Origin: Arthrobacter ramosus
Lineage (GTDB): Bacteria > Actinomycetota > Actinomycetes > Actinomycetales > Micrococcaceae
NCBI RefSeq assembly: GCF_039535095.1
Contig: NZ_BAAAWN010000001.1
Location: 2,170,001-2,234,000 of the forward strand
Direction of reading: 5' to 3'
DNA length: 64,000 nt
Below are positions 42,444 to 49,820 of this stretch, in pieces. The first letter of the stretch is position 1. Each line of letters opens with the position of its first letter. The position numbers and the translations under genes were made by a program. Below the pieces are notes generated by a model that was given only the letters and a program-made list of their open reading frames with translations, ran no database searches and was not told where the DNA came from.

Positions 42444-43429
42444 AGGGCTTCGAGGAACGCGAGGAGCTTGTCGCCGGGAGCGTAGCGGCCCGGCGGCGTG
42501 TTCGTTGGGCGGATCCTTTCGAGGGCTTTCTCTTTCAGCGCGAGGTCGGCGTGGACGTAAATCTGTGTTGTCTCGGCGCTTTCATGTCCGAGCCAGAGCG
42601 CGATCACTGAGGTCTCGATACCGGCATGCAGCATCCTCATGGCAGTGGAGTGGCGCAGCACGTGGGGCGTGATGTTCTTTCCGCTCAATGATGGCTCGGT
42701 ATTCGCTGCGGTGACGGCATGGAGGCTCACTCGCTGGGCAACTGCGTCGGTGCTCATCCGGGCTCCGGTGCGGGTGGGGAACACGGGGTCGTGTTCGGAG
42801 GGTCTCTGCTCCAGTCGCAAGGTCGTGAGCGTTTTCACGTTCTCCGGGCTGAGCGGGGTTGCTCGGTTCTTTCGCCCCTTGCCCTGGCAGATGACGTGCG
42901 CTCCGGGACCGAGGTGGATGTGTTCCCAGGTCAGTCCGGTCAGCTCTGTGACGCGTAGCCCGGTCGTGATCGCGGTAAGGATAAGAGCGTGATCGCGTCG
43001 CCCGGTGCGGGTAGCCCGGTCGGGTGCGGCCAGTAGTGCTTTGATCTGGTCCTCGGTGAGCCAGTCGATATCGCTGCGATCAACTCGTTTTTGCGGGATG
43101 GCTAGGACCCGGGCGATCAGCTCGGCGTGCTCTGGGTGCTGGTAGGCGGCGTAGGCGAAGAAGGAGCGGACGGCGGCCAGTCTCGCGTTCCGGGTCCGGG
43201 TGCTGTTGCCGCGTTCGTGCTCGAGATGTTTGATGAAGCTGGTGATCCGGGCGCTGTGAAGCATCGTCAGCTCGATTTTGTCCGGGCTGATCGCGGTGGA
43301 TTCGTGGACGTGGGCCAGCAGCAGCCGCCAGGTGTCGCGGTAAGCGGCGATGGTGTGGGTGCTGGCGCCGAGAGCGCGCATCAGGTGCTCGGCGAAGTAC
43401 TTCTCCAGCGTCGGCGCGAGCAAAGTCAT
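42440..43429 (-). CDS. ritC: RIT tyrosine recombinase, third gene
   Basis: 329-aa phage-integrase-family recombinase. The N-terminal SAM-like core-binding domain (LEKYFAEHLMRALGASTHTI AAYR) is followed by a catalytic domain with the R-K-HxxR-H-Y set: Arg in ITTGLRVTELTG, Lys in CQGKGRKNR, HVLRHSTAM, LGHESAETT, and Tyr in QIYVHADL. Length is normal for RitC. The ATG overlaps the ritB stop (ATGA), and the stop lies within the left inverted repeat, so the element has no spare sequence at this end. Inferred to act together with RitA and RitB on the half-sites in the ends. Confidence 0.92.
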   Translation of the reverse strand: MTLLAPTLEKYFAEHLMRALGASTHTIAAYRDTWRLLLAHVHESTAISPDKIELTMLHSARITSFIKHLEHERGNSTRTRNARLAAVRSFFAYAAYQHPEHAELIARVLAIPQKRVDRSDIDWLTEDQIKALLAAPDRATRTGRRDHALILTAITTGLRVTELTGLTWEHIHLGPGAHVICQGKGRKNRATPLSPENVKTLTTLRLEQRPSEHDPVFPTRTGARMSTDAVAQRVSLHAVTAANTEPSLSGKNITPHVLRHSTAMRMLHAGIETSVIALWLGHESAETTQIYVHADLALKEKALERIRPTNTPPGRYAPGDKLLAFLEAL

Positions 43430-44346
43430 GATTGCTCCTCCGCCTGAAGCGGGCCCAAGCGTCGTCCGGCCTCGGCGAGAAGCTCGGGGACCGCTTCCAG
43501 ATACCAGTAAGTGCTTCCCGGGCTCGCATGCCCCAGATAGGTGGAGAGCACGGGAAGTACCTCGGCCGGGACGGCTCCGTCCCGGTAGGCGCCGATCATC
43601 GTGGTGACGGCGAAGCTATGCCGCAGATCATGGATCCTCGGCCGGCACTGCTGCGATTTCGGCGTGATGCCGGCCCGGGCGACAAGACGATGGAAAACCC
43701 TGTGCACATTCTTGTAAATCAGCCGCGTTCCCGCGCTGGATACCAGCAACGCCTCCGTGGAGACCGGCCCGAGCAGCCGGTGACGGGTGAGCGCATAATC
43801 GGCGAGCACCTCCAGGACGCTGGAGTGCAACGGGACCAGCCGGGACTTGCCGAACTTCGTGTCGGCAACGCTCAACACGCCTGCGTCCAGGTCCGAACGA
43901 TTTGCGTTGATCGCCTCGCTCACCCGCATCCCGGTGCAGGCCAACAGGCCGATCAGCGTGCGGTAAGTGGCCGCGACCATCGGGGAGCGCAACAGCCGGG
44001 CCTGTTCCAGCAGCGCCAGGACCTGCTCATCCGAGTAGATGAACGGGACGGCCCGCGGCGAGCGAGCGGGCAGAAGCTGCCGCGGCGGGACCTCGATACT
44101 CGAATCGAAGGCGTGCGCCCAGCGAGCGAAGGAACGCGCCACGGAGAGCCTGGCGCCGTGATAGCTGGCAGCGCCGCCCGGAGTTCTCGCCCAGCCAAGA
44201 ATATTCTCCGTCGTCACCGTTTCCTGGCCGCTTCGCTCGAGGTATCGGAGGTATTCGGTGAGGTAACGCTCGTGGGTCGCGAGCTTGAAACCCAGTCCGC
44301 GGCGCAGCCGCAGGTAATCCCCCACCAGCGACTCAAGCGCGCTCAT
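43426..44346 (-). CDS. ritB: RIT tyrosine recombinase, second gene
   Basis: 306-aa tyrosine recombinase. The SAM-like N-terminal domain reads LVGDYLRLRRGLGFKLATHE. Catalytic residues are Arg in LACTGMRVSEAINA, Lys in ADTKFGKSRLVPL, RIHDLRHSFAV, YLGHASPGST and Tyr in YWYLEAVPEL. The LRLRRGLGFK opening is typical of the middle recombinase of trios. It overlaps ritA and ritC by four bases on each side, which argues for coupled synthesis of all three. Confidence 0.92.
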   Translation of the reverse strand: MSALESLVGDYLRLRRGLGFKLATHERYLTEYLRYLERSGQETVTTENILGWARTPGGAASYHGARLSVARSFARWAHAFDSSIEVPPRQLLPARSPRAVPFIYSDEQVLALLEQARLLRSPMVAATYRTLIGLLACTGMRVSEAINANRSDLDAGVLSVADTKFGKSRLVPLHSSVLEVLADYALTRHRLLGPVSTEALLVSSAGTRLIYKNVHRVFHRLVARAGITPKSQQCRPRIHDLRHSFAVTTMIGAYRDGAVPAEVLPVLSTYLGHASPGSTYWYLEAVPELLAEAGRRLGPLQAEEQS

Positions 44347-45581
44347 CGGAGCTCACCGCCCGCCTGACCTGCTCCGAGACCCGGCCAGGGCCGGGCCAGA
44401 CCGGCCAACCGGGTGAGGTCGACCTTCGCGTAGATCGTCGTCGAGGCCAGATGGCGATGCCGCAGCAGCTGGGCCACCTCTTCCAAGGACGCGCCGGCAT
44501 TGATCGTCGCCGTCCCGGCAGCATGCCGCAACCGGTGAGCACCCACCGGCCCGAGTCCGGCCCGTGCGCCGGCGCACCGGACCACGGCTTTGACGGCTGC
44601 GCTGGAGAGCCGACGATACGGAGCCGAGGACGTGAAGAACAACGCCCTGCCCGTCGCGGCAGGATGACGTTCGACCGACAGATGCGCAGCTAACCCCGCA
44701 CCAACATCGGCGGCCAGCGGCAGCAGATCGCTCTGCCCGCCCTTACCGGGAACTCGCAGCGTTCCCGCCCGCCAATCGACATCGTCCAGGCTCAACGCAG
44801 CGACCTCCCCGGCCCGCAACCCGAGCCGGGCAAGTACAAGCACGATCGCGAGATCACGCTTTCCCGTGCGGGATGCCGGATCGACCGCGGCGATCAACGC
44901 CTTCACCCGCTCGGGAGTCAGACCTCGTGGCAGGCCGGAATCCCGATACCCCGCCCGGGCCGGCACCACCTGATCCAGCCGATCGCCGATGTGGCCGGCG
45001 GCGAACAGGAAACGCAGCAGCGACCGCAGCGCCGTCACTGTCAGCTTCGCCGACCCCACGGGCATTCCCGGAATCTGCGACATGACGAACCCGCTCACCG
45101 CCCGAGCATCCAGACCCTCCAGATCCAGCGCCTGGCCGCCTAACCGCGACAGCAGAAACGGACGCGCCAACTCTCGGTAGTACCGGATCGTCGATGTCCT
45201 CAGACCACGATCGTCGGCCAGGAACCGGCCCCACCGCTCCAGAACAAGATCCACCGGACCCGGCTCCGGCACGGTCTCGGGTTCCTCCCCTGGAATCACC
45301 TCGATCGATCGCAGATACGCGACCAGAGGTGCCAGGCTCCCCGCCGAGGACATGTCCGTGTGCGTCACCCGGCGGCCCACCAGGAACCGTTCGAGTGCGG
45401 CAGCATCGCACGCCGCCGGTGAGACCGCTTCCTCGACGAGCCACCGGCTCAGATGCCGCATCAGATTCAACCGCAAACCGATCGAGGTCGGCGCATACCC
45501 CAGCCGGCCAAGATACTCAGCGAACCCGACTCCGAAACCGCCCAACGGCCCAGAAACCACGACGTTCAAACCACTATCCAT
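44343..45581 (-). CDS. ritA: RIT tyrosine recombinase, first gene
   Basis: 412 aa from ATG 45581, which has GGGAG six bases upstream; a longer frame to 45629 begins at the edge of the inverted repeat. The long N-terminal part (SIGLRLNLMRHLSRWLVEEA, then a second SAM-like domain ERWGRFLADDRGLRTSTIRY) is the usual RitA feature. Catalytic residues: Arg in ARLGLRAGEVAAL, Lys in VPGKGGQSDLLPL, GAHRLRHAAGTA, LLRHRHLAST (His/Arg variant of LxH) and Tyr in TIYAKVDL. First gene of the unit; the promoter probably lies in the right inverted repeat. Confidence 0.92.
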   Translation of the reverse strand: MDSGLNVVVSGPLGGFGVGFAEYLGRLGYAPTSIGLRLNLMRHLSRWLVEEAVSPAACDAAALERFLVGRRVTHTDMSSAGSLAPLVAYLRSIEVIPGEEPETVPEPGPVDLVLERWGRFLADDRGLRTSTIRYYRELARPFLLSRLGGQALDLEGLDARAVSGFVMSQIPGMPVGSAKLTVTALRSLLRFLFAAGHIGDRLDQVVPARAGYRDSGLPRGLTPERVKALIAAVDPASRTGKRDLAIVLVLARLGLRAGEVAALSLDDVDWRAGTLRVPGKGGQSDLLPLAADVGAGLAAHLSVERHPAATGRALFFTSSAPYRRLSSAAVKAVVRCAGARAGLGPVGAHRLRHAAGTATINAGASLEEVAQLLRHRHLASTTIYAKVDLTRLAGLARPWPGLGAGQAGGELR

Positions 45582-45629
45582 CACGCTCTCCCTTTCCAAA
45601 ACGAGGAAAGGCAAGCGTGCACCCGTCAC

Positions 45630-45720
45630 CTGATTATGCCGATAAGAATCCCAGACAAGCCCGCCAAATCAGGCCACAACAGCAAACGTCGGCATAATCC
45701 GGACATCGGCATAATGCAGC
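45630..45720 (-). repeat. Right terminal inverted repeat of RIT element (91 bp)
   Basis: Perfect reverse complement of 42353-42443. Half-sites lie at 45634-45642, 45689-45697 and 45706-45714. Its outermost six bases TGCAGC also encode the host Cys-Ser codons. A -10-like CATAAT on the minus strand (45638-45633) points into ritA. Confidence 0.95.
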
Positions 45721-45858
45721 CACCACCACCACGTCATCCACAAAGAACACTGGACCATCACCATGGAAACCGGGGTGCCATGGTTCAAACCACCACCCCA
45801 CGTCGACCCCCGCCAAACACCCCGACGCAACCACCACTTCAGACCCACCCGGACATAA
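45715..45858 (+). pseudogene. DUF222/HNH endonuclease, 3' part beyond the RIT element
   Basis: In the frame of the 5' part it reads CSHHHHVIHKEHWTITMETG, then VPWFKPPPHVDPRQTPRRNH and a short basic tail to TAA at 45856. HHxxIHxxHW is the conserved end of the HNH domain in this family. With 40786-42306 it makes one full-length gene. pgsA converges on it 51 bp away. Confidence 0.92.
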
Positions 45859-45909
45859 ACCCGCCCCGGACACGAAACGCGCCTGCACACGACAGGATGA
45901 TCCCACCGC

Positions 45910-46539
45910 CTAGGCGGGCGTCCCGCCGTCGACGTCTGCCATCGCCTGTTCGCGGACGGCCGCCATCCTTTGGACGACTGTGACGGCCGTAGCGGCGGCG
46001 AGCATGACAAGGGTCACCAGCAAGACGACGGGAGGCAAGCCCAGTCCGGTCAGACCGGTGACGAGGAGCACAGAGATGAGCCGCTCCGCGCGCTCGGCGA
46101 TGCCCACATTGGCGTAGAAGCCCAATGATTCAGCCTTGGCGCGGGCGTACGAAACCACCATCCCGAGCACCAGGCAGGCCAGGGACGCTATGGCAATCGC
46201 GCTGTTCCCGCCGCCCGTGAAGAACCAGATTGCGACGCCGACGAAGATGGCGCCGTCTGCCAGCCGGTCCAGCGTGGAGTCGAGGAAGTTTCCCCACGGA
46301 CCACTGCGTCCTTGTTCCCTTGCCATGATGCCGTCCACGACATCGGACAGCGCGAAAACGGCGATCAGCAGCGAACCCCACCAGAGCTGGCCGAGGGGGT
46401 AAAGAATCAGGGCGCCCAGTACTACGCCGGCGGTCCCGACGACGGTAACGGCGTCAGGCGAGACTCCCACTCTGAGCAGGAACCGGGCAAGGGGCGAGAA
46501 CAGCCCGGTGAAAAACCCGCGGGCGTGCCGATTAAGCAT
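45910..46539 (-). CDS. pgsA: CDP-alcohol phosphatidyltransferase (phosphatidylinositol phosphate synthase type)
   Basis: 209-aa integral membrane enzyme. The family signature is complete: DVVDGIMAREQGRSGPWGN, followed by FLDSTLDR. Several membrane segments follow (AIFVGVAIWFF, IASLACLVLGMVVSYA, LPPVVLLVTLVMLAAATAV). By position beside the HIT protein it matches mycobacterial PgsA1, which makes PI-phosphate from CDP-diacylglycerol and inositol phosphate. ATG 46539 lies within the HIT gene end (8-bp overlap). The acyltransferase and mannosyltransferase genes that follow pgsA1 in mycobacteria are not here. Confidence 0.92.
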   Translation of the reverse strand: MLNRHARGFFTGLFSPLARFLLRVGVSPDAVTVVGTAGVVLGALILYPLGQLWWGSLLIAVFALSDVVDGIMAREQGRSGPWGNFLDSTLDRLADGAIFVGVAIWFFTGGGNSAIAIASLACLVLGMVVSYARAKAESLGFYANVGIAERAERLISVLLVTGLTGLGLPPVVLLVTLVMLAAATAVTVVQRMAAVREQAMADVDGGTPA

Positions 46540-47140
46540 CCGTCTCCCCGGACAGATCCGACTCTTCAGGCCAGGCGTCGGCCACCTGCTGGCGGACCTC
46601 GTCAAGGGTCTGGGTGATGGCCTTCGTCTGGGCGATGATCGGGAAGAAGTTCCCGTCCCCACCCCAGCGCGGAACCACGTGCTGATGCAGGTGGGCGGCG
46701 ATTCCCGCCCCGCCCGCCACACCTTGGTTCATGCCCAGGTTGAAGCCGCTCGGGTTGGCCACCTTTCGCAGCACCCGCATGGCGGTCTGCGTGAGTTCCG
46801 CCATTTCCGCTGTTTCCTGCACCGTGATGTCCGTGTAGTCCGGAACATGCCGGTACGGGCACACCAGCAAATGACCGGGGTTGTAGGGAAACAAATTGAG
46901 CACCACGTAGCACGTCTTGCCGCGGCGCACGATGAGGGATTCCTCGTCCGTGCGGCTCGGAGCCACGCAGAAGGGGCAGTCGTCCTCGTTTTTGAACTGG
47001 TTCTGCCCGCCCTTGATATAGGCCAGGCGGTGCGGCGTCCACAGGCGCTGGAAGGCATCGGGAACACCTGCCAGGCCGAAGTCGTCAGTCACTTCGGCAT
47101 CGCCCGGATAGTCAGCTGTCACGCCCGTGTTCTCCTGCAC
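46532..47140 (-). CDS. HIT-family protein (AP4A phosphorylase type)
   Basis: 202 aa with the histidine triad in AAHLHQHVVPRW and a zinc CPFC motif near residue 55 (EDDCPFCVAPSR). NLFPYNPGHLLVCPYRHV is the nucleotide-binding strand. The mycobacterial homologue Rv2613c is a diadenosine tetraphosphate phosphorylase; the same thrS-HIT-pgsA order supports that role here. It starts 30 bp after thrS. Confidence 0.92.
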   Translation of the reverse strand: MQENTGVTADYPGDAEVTDDFGLAGVPDAFQRLWTPHRLAYIKGGQNQFKNEDDCPFCVAPSRTDEESLIVRRGKTCYVVLNLFPYNPGHLLVCPYRHVPDYTDITVQETAEMAELTQTAMRVLRKVANPSGFNLGMNQGVAGGAGIAAHLHQHVVPRWGGDGNFFPIIAQTKAITQTLDEVRQQVADAWPEESDLSGETDA

Positions 47141-47169
47141 TGTTCCCTGCCCCCGCGGTGTCCGACTCG

Positions 47170-49179
47170 TCAGCTCTCGCGGTTCTTGACGGCGTCCACA
47201 ATCCTTCGGACGGCCTCGGCAACGGGCACACCGTTGTCTTGGCTGCCGTCACGGAAGCGGAACGACACCGCGCCGGCCTCTGCGTCCTCTCCGCCGGCAA
47301 TGAGGACGAAAGGAATCTTGTCCTTGCTCGCAGTGCGGATCTTCTTCGGGAAGCGGTCCGAGGAAATGTCCACCTCGGCACGGATGCCCGCGGCCTTGAG
47401 CTGGCCGACGACGTCGAACATGTAGTCGTTGAACGCTTCCGCCACCGGAATGCCAACCACCTGCACGGGCGAAAGCCATGCGGGGAAAGCTCCCGCGTAG
47501 TGTTCGGTGAGTACGCCCATGAAACGCTCTACCGAGCCGAACAAAGCACGGTGGATCATGACCGGACGCTGGCGGGTACCGTCAGCGGCCTGGAACTCCA
47601 GCTCGAACCGCTCAGGCAGGTTGAAGTCCAGTTGGATGGTGGACATCTGCCAAGTGCGGCCCAAGGCGTCCTTGGCCTGCACGGAGATCTTGGGACCGTA
47701 GAACGCGGCTCCACCCGGATCCGGCACCAGCTCCAAGCCCGAGGCCTCGGCTACTTCGGCCAAGGTACGGGTGGCTTCCTCCCAAGCGGCGTCTTCACCA
47801 ACGAACTTGTCTTCGTTCTTGGTGGACAGTTCAAGGTAGAAGTCGTCCAACCCGTAGTCCTTGAGCAGGCCGAGGACAAAGTTCAGGGTTGTGGTGAGTT
47901 CGTCCTTCATCTGCTCGCGGGTGCAGTAGATGTGGGCGTCGTCCTGCGTCATACCGCGCACGCGGGTCAGCCCATGGACAACACCGGACTTCTCGTAGCG
48001 GTACACAGAGCCGAATTCGAAGAGCCGAAGGGGCAGTTCCCGGTAGGAGCGGCCGCGCGAACGGAAGATCAGGTTGTGCATGGGGCAGTTCATCGGCTTC
48101 AGGTAATAGTCCTGGCCGGGCTTGCGCACGGTGCCGTCGTCGTTCAATTCCGCGTCGATGTGCATCGCCGGGAACATGCCTTCCTTGTACCAGTCAAGGT
48201 GGCCGGAAACTTCGTAGAGGTGTCCCTTGGTGATGTGCGGGGTGTAGACGAACTCGTATCCGGCGTCGACGTGACGCTGGCGCGAATAATCCTCCATCGC
48301 CTTGCGGATAATCCCGCCTTTGGGATGGAACACCGGCAGGCCGGAGCCCAGCTCATCCGGGAAGGAAAACAGGTCCAGCTCCGCGCCGAGCTTGCGGTGA
48401 TCGCGGCGCTCGGCTTCGGCGATGCGCTCTTGGTATGCCTTCAGCGCGTCCTTGGTGGGCCAGGCGGTGCCGTAGATACGCTGCAGCTGCTGGTTGTTCT
48501 GGTTGCCGAGCCAGTATGCCGCCGAGGAGCGGGTGAGGGCGAAGGCGTTGGAGATCAGTTTGGTGTTGGGCAGGTGCGGGCCGCGGCAAAGATCGCACCA
48601 GACGCTTTCACCGCTCTTGCGGTCCACGTTGTCGTAGATGGTGATGTCCCCGGCGCCCACCTCGACGTTGACGCCCTCGCCGGCGTCGGCGGCGTCGTTC
48701 TTCTTGCCCAACAGCTCGAGCTTGTAGGGCTCGCCCTTCATGGCTTCGCGGGCTTCGTCTTCGGTGACGACGCGGCGCACGAACTTCTGGTTCTGGTTGA
48801 TGATCTTCTGCATCATCTTCTCGAGCTGGCGCAGGTCTTCAGGGGTGAAGGGCTCGGCAACATCGAAGTCGAAGTAGAAGCCGTCTGTGATGTAGGGGCC
48901 GATTCCGAGTTTGGCGTCCGGACGAAGCTGCTGCACAGCCTGGGCCATGACATGCGCGGTCGAGTGGCGCAGGACGTTGAGTCCGTCCGGCGAGTCGATG
49001 GTGATGCCATCAACCTGGGCACCCTCGGGCAGTACCTGGTCAAGGTCCTTGAGTTCGCCGTCGACACGGGCCACTACGACGTCGCGGCGCTCGAAGAAGA
49101 GTTCCGCGCCGGTGGTCCCTTCCGTCACCTTGGTCTCTTCGCCATCGACGATGAGGGTGATCTGCTGGGCATCTGACAC
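47170..49179 (-). CDS. thrS: Threonyl-tRNA synthetase
   Basis: 669 aa, full length. TGS domain at the N-terminus, editing domain with [11 protein letters not shown], then the class II core with the zinc ligands in [10 protein letters not shown] and downstream His residues, [17 protein letters not shown], and a C-terminal anticodon domain ([17 protein letters not shown]). It heads the thrS-HIT-pgsA unit. The 240 bp upstream shows no T-box-like structure. Confidence 0.98.
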   Translation of the reverse strand: MSDAQQITLIVDGEETKVTEGTTGAELFFERRDVVVARVDGELKDLDQVLPEGAQVDGITIDSPDGLNVLRHSTAHVMAQAVQQLRPDAKLGIGPYITDGFYFDFDVAEPFTPEDLRQLEKMMQKIINQNQKFVRRVVTEDEAREAMKGEPYKLELLGKKNDAADAGEGVNVEVGAGDITIYDNVDRKSGESVWCDLCRGPHLPNTKLISNAFALTRSSAAYWLGNQNNQQLQRIYGTAWPTKDALKAYQERIAEAERRDHRKLGAELDLFSFPDELGSGLPVFHPKGGIIRKAMEDYSRQRHVDAGYEFVYTPHITKGHLYEVSGHLDWYKEGMFPAMHIDAELNDDGTVRKPGQDYYLKPMNCPMHNLIFRSRGRSYRELPLRLFEFGSVYRYEKSGVVHGLTRVRGMTQDDAHIYCTREQMKDELTTTLNFVLGLLKDYGLDDFYLELSTKNEDKFVGEDAAWEEATRTLAEVAEASGLELVPDPGGAAFYGPKISVQAKDALGRTWQMSTIQLDFNLPERFELEFQAADGTRQRPVMIHRALFGSVERFMGVLTEHYAGAFPAWLSPVQVVGIPVAEAFNDYMFDVVGQLKAAGIRAEVDISSDRFPKKIRTASKDKIPFVLIAGGEDAEAGAVSFRFRDGSQDNGVPVAEAVRRIVDAVKNRES

Positions 49180-49423
49180 GGGTGTCTCCTATTCATTGAT
49201 AAGGCTTCATAGCTTGTGGCGTACGGGGACCACAGCCAGCCATCGTCCATCGTATCCGCTCCGGCTGGGGCAGCCAAAGCAGGCGCGGGCATGCCGTTTT
49301 TCGCCGACAAGACGCGGCGCCGGAGGGATTTTTTGGCAGGCCTAACTGCGACCCGTGCCACCCGTAATGGGGAGGACCGCGGGACCAGACTGTGGGGCGG
49401 TCTGAAACCGCGCTATCGCAGGG

Positions 49424-49708
49424 CTACAAGCGGCCTGCGGCGCTTCTCACTTCGTGTTTCCGCCATGCCGGTTGGTGGAGCAGATGCAAGCGGTGGGCCT
49501 GACGCTCAAGGGACGGGGTCCACCGGCCATGGCTTCTGTCCTTGATCAGGGCCGTTCCGGCGATCTCCCTGAGTGTGGATATCCCGCGGACAGCCGACTG
49601 CTTGGTGGCGAAAGTCGTAGACATCGCCAGAATGTCGCCGTCGCCGTCGCGTAGTGCAATCCTGTACCCATCGTCGGGTCCGTCGATCAGCTCAAAGTAT
49701 CCAGCCAT
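49424..49708 (-). CDS. DUF1508 (YegP-like) protein
   Basis: 94 aa from ATG 49708, which has GGAGG eight bases upstream. The DUF1508 unit reads YFELIDGPDDGYRIALRDGD, then ILAMSTTFATKQSAVRGIST, a small beta-sheet fold found in stress-associated proteins. The C-terminal 35 residues (RWTPSLERQAHRLHLLHQPA) are basic and not part of the domain. Function unknown. Confidence 0.8.
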   Translation of the reverse strand: MAGYFELIDGPDDGYRIALRDGDGDILAMSTTFATKQSAVRGISTLREIAGTALIKDRSHGRWTPSLERQAHRLHLLHQPAWRKHEVRSAAGRL

Positions 49709-49820
49709 TGTGTAGCCTCCTTTGAAACCTGAGGTTGTAAAGGACACCAACCAGTCTACCGAGCCAAACCCATCTGGGCGTTAGGTTTTTGGGACTACTG
49801 CGACGGTTCCGGCAGGTCTG

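Larger units (their letters stand above)
42307..45714. mobile_element. Recombinase-In-Trio (RIT) element inserted in a DUF222/HNH gene
   Basis: Three overlapping tyrosine recombinase genes on one strand (ritA-ritB-ritC), no transposase or cargo, and perfect 91-bp inverted terminal repeats (42353-42443 and 45630-45720). This is the RIT arrangement. It interrupts an HNH gene between two copies of a Cys-Ser codon pair: TGTAGC on the left, TGCAGC on the right. At the left end two additional 26-bp palindromic units lie between host and repeat; there are none at the right. Removal of 42307-45720 (3414 bp) restores a continuous HNH frame of 552 codons. All three recombinases are full length, so mobility is plausible. 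Confidence 0.92.

Noticed and set aside
42440..45581. Tyrosine recombinases as remnants of an integrated prophage or ICE
   Set aside because: No phage, conjugation or tRNA attachment genes are present; three coupled recombinases between inverted repeats fit a RIT element.
45453..45983. Plus-strand frame across the right RIT end and the pgsA 3' end
   Set aside because: Its frame differs from that of the HNH tail, and it reads through the inverted repeat and antisense of pgsA.
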